From contig PMIZ01000407.1 in assembly GCA_003157225.1 (NCBI GenBank), positions 1 through 5,437 on the forward strand: a stretch of DNA of 5,437 nucleotides, in the 5' to 3' direction. Position 1 is the first letter of the stretch, and each line of letters starts with the position of its first letter. The notes beneath the pieces were generated by a model. It saw nothing but the letters and a program-made list of their open reading frames with translations, made no database searches and had not been told where the DNA came from. The translations under genes were made by a program, and so were the position numbers. Origin of the DNA: Actinomycetota bacterium. Lineage in GTDB: Bacteria; Actinomycetota; Thermoleophilia; RBG-16-64-13. Below are positions 1-5,226 of the stretch, one piece after another.

Positions 1-9
1 GATCAGGCG

Positions 10-408
10 ATGATCCGACCCGACCATGCCGGCATCAGTGTCGGCGACCTGGGAGCATCCATCGCATGGTACCGAGACATGCTCGGCTTTGAGTTGCTTC
101 GCGTGGTCGATGTACCCGAGGACACCGGAAGAGTGGCGCTGATAGGCCAGGGGGACTTCATCCTCGAACTCTTCTGCCTGCCCGACGCGACCCCGCTACC
201 GGAAGAGCGCCGTCACCCGGCGACCGACCTGCGGACGCAGGGCATCAAGCACGTCGCCTACGCCGTCCAGGACATCGACGGCTTCATGGCTGAACTGAAG
301 GCGAAGGACGTGGACGTGGTATGGGATGTAGTCGTGCACGATGGGGACAAATGCGCGTTCGTTCGTGACAATTCCGGCAACCTGGTGGAGTTCGTCGAGC
401 GTCGGTGA
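10..408 (+). CDS. VOC (glyoxalase/bleomycin-resistance fold) family protein
   Basis: A 132-residue protein of the vicinal oxygen chelate superfamily, the fold of glyoxalase I, methylmalonyl-CoA epimerase and extradiol dioxygenases. Two beta-alpha-beta-beta-beta modules are visible. The first starts at DHAGISV (residues 5-11), with WYRDMLGFE (20-28) and FILELF (50-55). The second starts at GIKHVAYAV (78-86) and ends with the DNSGNLVEF motif (120-128). The four expected metal ligands are present as H6, E53, H81 and E127, so the protein is probably a metal-dependent enzyme. The length is normal for a single-chain, dimer-forming member. The ATG overlaps a TGA as ATGA (10-13), and the sequence before it would allow an upstream gene to end there, so translational coupling to a gene outside the window is possible. 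The nearby AGG (5-7) is too close to be a good ribosome site. The exact substrate cannot be inferred. The family call is firm; the reaction is unknown. Confidence 0.9.
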   Translation: MIRPDHAGISVGDLGASIAWYRDMLGFELLRVVDVPEDTGRVALIGQGDFILELFCLPDATPLPEERRHPATDLRTQGIKHVAYAVQDIDGFMAELKAKDVDVVWDVVVHDGDKCAFVRDNSGNLVEFVERR

Positions 409-475
409 GACCCACGGCCTCCGTGGCGCCCAAGGTTCCTTCGCACCTGACTGCAAGCCGAAGGACACCAAGGAA

Positions 476-511
476 AAAGCCCCCGGCCGGCATTCGCCGC
501 CCGGGGGCTTT
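476..511. terminator. Bidirectional Rho-independent terminator between convergent genes
   Basis: The 11-base arm at 476-486 (AAAGCCCCCGG) pairs perfectly with 501-511 (CCGGGGGCTTT). Inside it, CGGC (488-491) pairs with GCCG (496-499) around an ATTC loop, and the only mismatch is C487/C500. On the plus strand the stem runs into a T-rich tail (TCCTTTCTTC). On the minus strand it runs into TTTTTCCTT. It lies 67 bases after the VOC stop and 47 bases after the molybdopterin-subunit stop, so it can end both converging transcripts. This is the only strong intrinsic terminator I see in the window. Confidence 0.9.
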
Positions 512-558
512 CCTTTCTTCATCGGCCCCGACGCCATCGCGCCCGGAGGCTAGACGTT

Positions 559-2778
559 CTAGACGTTTTCCTGCTGGTGCGGCGGCACGAAGCCGTACTC
601 CTCGCTGCGGAAGACCTCTTCGGTCAACTCCTCGTCCTTGGTCTTGTAGACCTTGCAGAGCAAGCAGGTGAGGTCCGGCGAGCCGTACATCGGATCGAGA
701 TGGTCGTTGCTCGTGAGGACGTTGGGGTTGGAGATGAACACCCCGTGGTAGCCCTCGGACGGCTCCTCAGGGTAGAAGCAGTTGGCGGTGGCCATGAGCA
801 CGCCCTTCTTGATGCCCGGGAACGTGCGTAGCTTCTGCCGGATCCTGCCTCGGGGTGATTCGATCCAGACGATGTCGCCATCCTCGACGCCATACAGTTT
901 CGCCGTCTCCGGATGGAGTTGGCAGGTGGGGAACTCCATGAAGCTCCGCAGCCAGGGGATGTTGCGGTACTGCCCGAGGAAGTAGAAGGGCTGGCGATAG
1001 CCGCTGCTCATCACGAGCGGGTATTCCTTGTAGAGATCCGGGGTCGAGACGGGGCTTTCGCCCGGCTCGGTGAAGACCGGCAGCGGATCGTATCCCAGGG
1101 ACTCCAGATGGTTCGAATGGAACTCGAACTTGCCCGAGGGAGTGGGGAAGCCGCCTCCTTCTTTCCAGAAGTCGGTCTTGTACTTGTAGTACACCTGGTC
1201 GGGGCCCCAGCAGCCGCTGACCAACTTCTCGCTGAAGTCTTTCCACTTGAGCGGGCCACCATCGGGACCTTTTCCGCGCCTGAGCTGATAGTCGAGCATG
1301 TCGTTGTCGTTGTCCCACCACTTGTCGGGAACGACCCGCTTGCCGATCTCGTTGAAGATCCAGGCGTCAGACTTGGCTTCGCCAGGGGGTTCGACGATCT
1401 TGTTGTGGGCTTCGATCATGAAGCGCGGGTGCATGTCGTAGACGTCGTCCAACTCCAGCCAATGAGCGGCCGGCAGCACGATGTCGGCCGCCTCGGCCAT
1501 CGGGCCCATGAAGAGGTCGGTATGCGACATGAACTCGACCTTCTCGATGGCCGCCACGACCTCTTTGGTGTTTGCCATGTGCACGATCTGCTGACCGCCG
1601 ACGCTGAACCACACCCTGATGGGCGCTTCGCCGGCGAGGAGCTTCTTGACCATGGTGTCGGGGTTGCACGTACGGGTGGCGCCCATCTTGAACCTGTCGC
1701 CGCCGATGATCTTGCTCTTCATCTCGTCGGTGATAGGCAGCTCGAGGTTGAAGTCCTCGATAAGCCCGGTGTCGGGCAAGACCCAGCTGACCATGCTGCC
1801 TGGGCGCTCGATGTTGCCGGTGAGACCCATTAGGCAGGTGATGGCCCTTATGGTGTGACCACAGTTGGCCTGCCGCTCGAGCGAGCTGCCGACCTGGATA
1901 GTGCCCGGCGTATCGATGGCATACATGCGGGCGGCCGTGATGACATCCTCTTTGGGTATCCAGCAGATATTCGAGACTTTCTCGGGCGTCCATTCCTTGG
2001 CGCGCTCGCGCAGCTCGTCAAAGCCGAAGGTCCAGTTGTCGACGAATTCCTTGTCCCAGAGTTCTTCTTCGAAGATCACGTTCATCATGCCCAAGGCCAG
2101 GGCGCAGTCGGTGCCCGGCCGGGGCTGGATCCAGAGGTTGGCGCGGGTCGCGTAGGCGCTCGCGCGCGGGTCGATGATGATGAGGTTCTTGACGTAGTCG
2201 AGCGACCTCATGTACCAGTAGCACATCTCGGAGTCTGCACTACTGATCTCCAGCTGCTTGGCCCACATGATCTGGGTCTTGGGGAACTCGCCGCCCCAGC
2301 CATGGTAGTCGCAGTAGAGCCGGCCATACCCGGTCACCAGGGCGTACAGGCCGAGGCGCGGGCTGTGGCAGACGTAGCCGGGGGTGATGGCGTTGCCGGT
2401 ACCGAGGGACCGCGCCATGCGCATGGTGTAGCGGTTATAGCCGCGCCCTGTGCCTTGGGAGATGGCGATGCTCTGCGGTCCGGGGTCTTTGATCGCCGCT
2501 TTCATCTTGTCTGCGATCGTATCGAGGGCCTCGTCCCAACTGATCCGCTGCCACTTGCCGTGGCCTTTGGGACCGATCTGCTTCATGGGGTACTTGAGGC
2601 GGTATGGGTTATCGATGTGCTGGATGCTCGAGAGGCCTTTGGAGCACATCGTGCCGCCGGTGAGCGAGTCCGGGTTGCCCTCGATGTGGACGATGACCCC
2701 GTCTTCCTTCGTCACCTTCACGCCACAACCGCCATGGCAGCTCTTGCACGTGGAATATACGACTTCTCTATTTGCCAT
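559..2778 (-). CDS. Molybdopterin oxidoreductase catalytic subunit (DMSO reductase family, [4Fe-4S]-containing)
   Basis: A 739-residue catalytic subunit of the DMSO reductase (COG0243) family, expected to carry a bis-pyranopterin Mo or W cofactor and one [4Fe-4S] cluster. The N-terminal cluster motif is C11-x2-C14-x3-C18 with the fourth cysteine at C45 in MCSKG; K47 is the usual lysine between cluster and cofactor. C137 in GYVCHSPRLG is the likely metal ligand. DPRASAYATRANLWIQPRPG (203-222) matches the family's pterin-binding signature, and the C-terminal part (from about residue 600) is the molydopterin dinucleotide-binding domain. GQYRNIPWLR there resembles the acetylene hydratase/transhydroxylase/thiosulfate reductase-like branch. 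The ATG at 2778 is chosen because AAGGAG lies 6 bases upstream and the Fe-S motif starts ten residues later. The frame stays open upstream only as a shadow of the NrfD gene. There is no Tat signal, so the product is predicted to be cytoplasmic. It is the last gene of the operon. Substrate unknown; family call very firm. Confidence 0.96.
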   Translation of the reverse strand: MANREVVYSTCKSCHGGCGVKVTKEDGVIVHIEGNPDSLTGGTMCSKGLSSIQHIDNPYRLKYPMKQIGPKGHGKWQRISWDEALDTIADKMKAAIKDPGPQSIAISQGTGRGYNRYTMRMARSLGTGNAITPGYVCHSPRLGLYALVTGYGRLYCDYHGWGGEFPKTQIMWAKQLEISSADSEMCYWYMRSLDYVKNLIIIDPRASAYATRANLWIQPRPGTDCALALGMMNVIFEEELWDKEFVDNWTFGFDELRERAKEWTPEKVSNICWIPKEDVITAARMYAIDTPGTIQVGSSLERQANCGHTIRAITCLMGLTGNIERPGSMVSWVLPDTGLIEDFNLELPITDEMKSKIIGGDRFKMGATRTCNPDTMVKKLLAGEAPIRVWFSVGGQQIVHMANTKEVVAAIEKVEFMSHTDLFMGPMAEAADIVLPAAHWLELDDVYDMHPRFMIEAHNKIVEPPGEAKSDAWIFNEIGKRVVPDKWWDNDNDMLDYQLRRGKGPDGGPLKWKDFSEKLVSGCWGPDQVYYKYKTDFWKEGGGFPTPSGKFEFHSNHLESLGYDPLPVFTEPGESPVSTPDLYKEYPLVMSSGYRQPFYFLGQYRNIPWLRSFMEFPTCQLHPETAKLYGVEDGDIVWIESPRGRIRQKLRTFPGIKKGVLMATANCFYPEEPSEGYHGVFISNPNVLTSNDHLDPMYGSPDLTCLLCKVYKTKDEELTEEVFRSEEYGFVPPHQQENV

Positions 2779-2784
2779 CAGTAT

Positions 2785-2790
2785 CTCCTT
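2785..2790 (-). promoter_or_regulatory. Ribosome binding site of the molybdopterin subunit
   Basis: On the minus strand AAGGAG lies 6 bases before the ATG at 2778. It fixes the start of the catalytic subunit inside a much longer open frame that continues upstream to 3459, and so excludes a long N-terminal extension or signal peptide. Confidence 0.85.
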
Positions 2791-2807
2791 GAGCGCATAC
2801 CCTGCGC

Positions 2808-3770
2808 CTAGTACGCGTGAGCTTTGGGAAGAAGGGGCCTGTAGATGCCGACTTTGAGTACCCCGTATTTCAGCGAGAATGCTCCTATGGTGTGGCAGCA
2901 GATCGCGACTACCAGCAGGCCTGTGGTGGACTCGCCGGTGAAGTAACTCACCACCGAGAGCACGAACGGAACGACGATACCCAGGAGCACGATGCCCAGC
3001 CAGAATACCCAGGCCACGTGCCCGCGGATCAGTTCCTTCACCGACAACTCGCCGGTGGTCGACTGGTAGCTGGCATTCACCAGGTAGGTGATGATCAGGA
3101 AGGCGTTGGCGATGAGCAGGACGCGTGTCGCCGACTCGGCGGTGGCAACGACCGTTTGGCCGGTGACCAGTCCCACGCCCATGATCAAAGCCATGCCGTC
3201 CGCTATCCCCATGATCAGGAACACGAACGGCAGCAGGCCGGTGTTCCAGAAGGGGACGCTCTTGCAGAAGCTCATGGCAAATCCGCAGTAGACCGCGGTT
3301 ATCACGCAGAAGACCCCGGCCAAGACCATGAACACCCAGTTGGCGGCGTTGATGCCCCCGCCGGTGACCGTTCCGTAGCCGACGAGACCTTGCAGCACCA
3401 ACTGAACCGCCCCGAATCCCAGGAAGACCATGGTGGAGACGATGCCGCGCGCGAACCACGAAGTCTTCCAGGCGTTGCTAAACGGCGGGAAGCTTCTCCA
3501 GAAACGCCAGGGCTTTCCGAGGTAGAGGAAGTGCAGGGGCAGCTTGAAGATCGCGATGCCGATCCAGCCGAAGAGCCCACCCCAGAAGGCGGCGAGCGGA
3601 TGCGAATGGGAAAAGAAGAGCGCTACCAGGTAGAGACCGGTACCCAAGGCTGAAAAGACCTCCGCCAGCCAGACGAGGAGCCCTTTGCCCTCGATCCATT
3701 CGGCCTGAGCCATGGGCTTGACCATCCACTCATGGGTGACCATCCATTGGCGGGCTGTTCTTGCATTCAT
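2808..3770 (-). CDS. NrfD/DmsC-like polytopic membrane subunit
   Basis: A 320-residue integral membrane protein of the NrfD/PsrC/DmsC type, which exchanges electrons with menaquinol or ubiquinol for a molybdoenzyme complex. About eight hydrophobic segments can be placed, near residues 30-54, 61-82, 107-130, 141-166, 175-202, 215-234, 250-276 and 283-303. The loop after segment 2 has HFLYLGKPWRFWR (80-92), matching the family's L-G-[RK]-P-x-R-x-W motif. TSWFARGI (103-110) matches the S-W-x-x-R element of DmsC-like members. The first ~28 residues are hydrophilic and hold no signal peptide. The ATG at 3770 has GGGGAG 8 bases upstream. It starts 13 bases after the Fe-S gene stop and ends 29 bases before the catalytic gene, so the three are almost certainly one transcript. 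It contains no heme-binding cytochrome domain. Whether it pumps protons cannot be judged from sequence. Confidence 0.93.
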   Translation of the reverse strand: MNARTARQWMVTHEWMVKPMAQAEWIEGKGLLVWLAEVFSALGTGLYLVALFFSHSHPLAAFWGGLFGWIGIAIFKLPLHFLYLGKPWRFWRSFPPFSNAWKTSWFARGIVSTMVFLGFGAVQLVLQGLVGYGTVTGGGINAANWVFMVLAGVFCVITAVYCGFAMSFCKSVPFWNTGLLPFVFLIMGIADGMALIMGVGLVTGQTVVATAESATRVLLIANAFLIITYLVNASYQSTTGELSVKELIRGHVAWVFWLGIVLLGIVVPFVLSVVSYFTGESTTGLLVVAICCHTIGAFSLKYGVLKVGIYRPLLPKAHAY

Positions 3771-3778
3771 TGTCTCAG

Positions 3779-3784
3779 CTCCCC
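3779..3784 (-). promoter_or_regulatory. Ribosome binding site of the NrfD-like gene, touching the preceding stop codon
   Basis: GGGGAG on the minus strand lies 8 bases before the ATG at 3770. Its first base is also the last base of the TAG stop codon (3786-3784) of the Fe-S gene. Ribosomes finishing the Fe-S subunit therefore sit on the initiation site of the membrane subunit, which suggests translational coupling. Confidence 0.75.
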
Positions 3785-4557
3785 TAGTCGGCGTTCTTCT
3801 TGGCGAGTTTTGGCTTCGACGGCTCGTACACCGTGCTCAAGTGCTGGATGTGGCTGCCCGTCTGGGCCTCCACGGGAGCTTTGTTCGACGGGTTCTCGCC
3901 GAGCTTGTAGTCGATGTAGTACACCGACGGCTCGGTCCCGTACTCGGCGTGCAGCACGAACCCGTTCTTATCCTTGATCAGCTTGGACACGTTGCTGTTC
4001 GGGTCCTCCAGATCGCCGAACGTCAAGGCGCGTGCTTGGCAGATGTTCACGCACGCGGGGGTTGCGTCGCGGTCGATGCCCGGCGTGAGCCCCTTCTCGC
4101 GGCCGGCGTCGATGCGCTCCATGCAGAAGTTGCACTTCTCGGTGGTGCCCACTTGGTGCGGGTAGATCTTCTTGCCCTTTTTCTCGAACTGGGTCTGGGC
4201 GTGCTCGGGGAAGTAGTTGGGGTTTCTCTTCTTGGAAAGGTAGGTGCGGTTCTGATAAGGGCAGGCGACGACGCAGTACCGGCAGCCGAAGCACTTGTTG
4301 GAATCAATAGCGACGATCCCATCCTCGCGCTTGTGCGACGCTTCGGTCGGGCAGGCATCGACACAGGGAGCTTCTTTGCACTGATTGCACCGCACCGGGT
4401 ACGTGGACACATCGACGTTGAAGCCGTCATCCGTCTCAAGGGCGATCAGTCTCGGCCAGGTCACGCGTAGCGGCAAGAAATGTTCGATCCTGCACGCTGC
4501 TACGCATGCGTGGCAGCGGGTGCATTTTGCGAGGTTGATCACCATTCCCAATCTCAT
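3784..4557 (-). CDS. Four-cluster [4Fe-4S] electron-transfer subunit (DmsB/PsrB/NrfC-like)
   Basis: A 257-residue ferredoxin-like subunit that relays electrons between the membrane subunit and the molybdopterin subunit. All sixteen cysteines for four [4Fe-4S] clusters are present: C12/15/18/22, C57/60/65/69, C89/92/95/99 and C142/145/169/173. Motifs I, II and III have the standard spacings. Motif IV is C-x2-C-x23-C-x3-C, and an insert of about 40 residues rich in K, N and Y separates motifs III and IV. DATPACVNICQARALTFGDL (164-183) is the usual family ending, followed by a polar C-terminal tail of about 60 residues. The start at 4557 is preferred because AAGGGAG lies about 9 bases upstream and the first motif follows immediately. 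An in-frame ATG at 4620 would add 21 unlike-family residues, and one at 4545 has no suitably spaced site. No Tat signal is present. It is the first gene of the operon. Confidence 0.95.
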   Translation of the reverse strand: MRLGMVINLAKCTRCHACVAACRIEHFLPLRVTWPRLIALETDDGFNVDVSTYPVRCNQCKEAPCVDACPTEASHKREDGIVAIDSNKCFGCRYCVVACPYQNRTYLSKKRNPNYFPEHAQTQFEKKGKKIYPHQVGTTEKCNFCMERIDAGREKGLTPGIDRDATPACVNICQARALTFGDLEDPNSNVSKLIKDKNGFVLHAEYGTEPSVYYIDYKLGENPSNKAPVEAQTGSHIQHLSTVYEPSKPKLAKKNAD

Positions 4558-4604
4558 GACAGGACTCTCCCTTCTGTGCCCCCGCATTCCTTCACTATTG
4601 CCAT
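4554..4604 (-). CDS. Possible 16-codon leader reading frame overlapping the Fe-S gene start
   Basis: ATG at 4604 opens a frame of 16 codons (MAIVKECGGTEGRVLS) that ends at TGA 4556-4554. The stop overlaps the Fe-S gene start as ATGA. AAGGGGG (4617-4611) lies 6 bases upstream, a better ribosome site than that of the Fe-S gene itself. It could be a translated leader that couples translation into the operon. It could equally be the tail of the decayed gene upstream or chance. The peptide resembles nothing I know. Low confidence. Confidence 0.25.
   Translation of the reverse strand: MAIVKECGGTEGRVLS
4567..4573 (-). promoter_or_regulatory. Ribosome binding site of the Fe-S subunit gene
   Basis: AAGGGAG on the minus strand ends 9 bases before the ATG at 4557. 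It favours this start over the in-frame ATGs at 4620 and 4545. Confidence 0.7.
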
Positions 4605-5071
4605 CAGGCACCCCCTTCATCGGAGCCGGCTACCAGCGTGCGCTTCGCTTCTCGATGCCGCACCAGCTCCGCCAAGCGGACAGTCACGATATCGAGATAT
4701 TGTGCAGTAATATTGCCCTATCGTAAACCAGGAACCTCTCATTTGCAAGACGTCGAAATGCCCGGTTTGCACCATTTTCGCGACTTCTTCAGAGTGACGC
4801 GAAGCCCTGGCCTCCTAGCGCCCACCTACCGATGATCTCCATGAGGTGGAAGCGGCCTACGAAGCACGCGGCGCCGTGGAAGCCGATCTCTTCTTGTCGG
4901 CAAAGAAGGGATCGATGGTGCCGACCGCTAGTTCATCGTCCAGGTAACCATTCATCGACGCACCCGGATGTAGCAGGCAGCGGAGCGCGGGTGTATGAGC
5001 TCGCTGCACCGCTTGACACAGCGCTCCATGACCTCCCGCACAGCCGCCGTTTCGTCGCCTTTGGTAGTCAC
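4604..5071 (-). pseudogene. Frame-broken remnant of an unidentified gene of about 155 codons
   Basis: No intact gene occupies this stretch, but the minus strand reads as protein-like pieces in changing frames. A GTG at 5071, 8 bases after GGAGGAG, starts MTTKGDETAAVREVMERC and runs to TGA at 4952. Frame two continues from 4955 with MNGYLDDELAVGTIDPFF, good to about 4890. Frame three continues with EIGFHGAACFVGRFHLME (from 4890) and IIGRWALGG, to TGA at 4789. The second frame then gives SEEVAKMVQTGHFDVLQM (4793-4740). Finally, the starting frame from 4717 gives ITAQYLDIVTVRLAELV and ends at TGA 4604. Codons in several pieces end mostly in G or C, as in the intact genes. Four frame changes in under 500 bases imply old decay, or a chance series of open frames. 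I do not recognise the family. The start vaguely resembles an NTF2/SnoaL-like protein, but later parts do not support this. It points into the operon and may once have been its first gene. Confidence 0.45.
4687..4720. promoter_or_regulatory. AT-rich stretch with palindrome and repeats upstream of the oxidoreductase operon
   Basis: In GC-rich surroundings this stretch holds the palindrome CGATATCG (4687-4694), the inverted repeat ATATT-N7-AATAT (4697-4701 and 4709-4713) and ATATTG twice at a 13-base interval (4697-4702 and 4710-4715). It lies about 130-160 bases upstream of the Fe-S gene start. This would suit a promoter or operator for the operon, although no convincing -35/-10 pair could be fixed. 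It also lies within the suspected decayed gene, so the AT content may simply reflect decay. Confidence 0.3.
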
Positions 5072-5079
5072 CGCTCGCT

Positions 5080-5086
5080 CTCCTCC
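5080..5086 (-). promoter_or_regulatory. Strong Shine-Dalgarno sequence of the decayed gene
   Basis: GGAGGAG on the minus strand lies 8 bases before the GTG at 5071. It is the best match to the anti-Shine-Dalgarno sequence in the window, although no intact gene follows it. This is the main reason for treating 4604-5071 as a former gene rather than plain spacer. Confidence 0.5.
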
Positions 5087-5226
5087 AACTATTCGCTGAT
5101 GGTATTTAACCGGGCATATAAAAAGGCTGTTGCATAGCTCGGCTGCATGCTAATGTGGTGACCGTTGATAGGCCGGGGTTGTAGAACATTCGGGGTCGTG
5201 TGATCCGCTCTAGGGATGGGGATGGC
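5087..5226. other. Spacer between divergent genes, presumed promoter region
   Basis: This 140-base spacer separates the start of the decayed minus-strand gene from the plus-strand permease and should hold the permease promoter. It includes an AT-rich piece with TATAAAAA (5117-5124) and a TTGATA (5165-5170) that resembles a -35 box. Neither has a well-placed partner element. No hairpin terminator, tRNA or recognisable riboswitch was seen. Confidence 0.4.

Noticed and set aside
2779..3459. In-frame open extension of the molybdopterin gene by 227 codons upstream of its ATG
   Set aside because: It runs through the NrfD gene in another frame of the same strand, has an R/H/G-rich composition typical of shadow frames, and the real start at 2778 has a good ribosome site followed at once by the Fe-S motif.
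913..3653. Three long plus-strand open frames (913-1833, 1855-2811, 2817-3653) opposite the operon
   Set aside because: They mirror the minus-strand genes, as expected where third codon positions are GC-rich. They show no family motifs, and the opposite strand is fully explained by recognisable proteins.
3712..4470. Plus-strand open frame of 252 codons opposite the Fe-S gene
   Set aside because: Its composition and position fit an antisense shadow of the sixteen-cysteine Fe-S subunit, and no domain is recognisable.
5013..5018. Perfect TTGACA resembling a -35 box for the LivH gene
   Set aside because: No -10-like hexamer occurs 16-18 bases downstream, and it lies within the suspected former coding sequence.
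4832..5137. Plus-strand open frame of 101 codons in the spacer
   Set aside because: It is rich in Arg, His, Trp and Ser without structure, has no ribosome site, and lies opposite more protein-like minus-strand segments.
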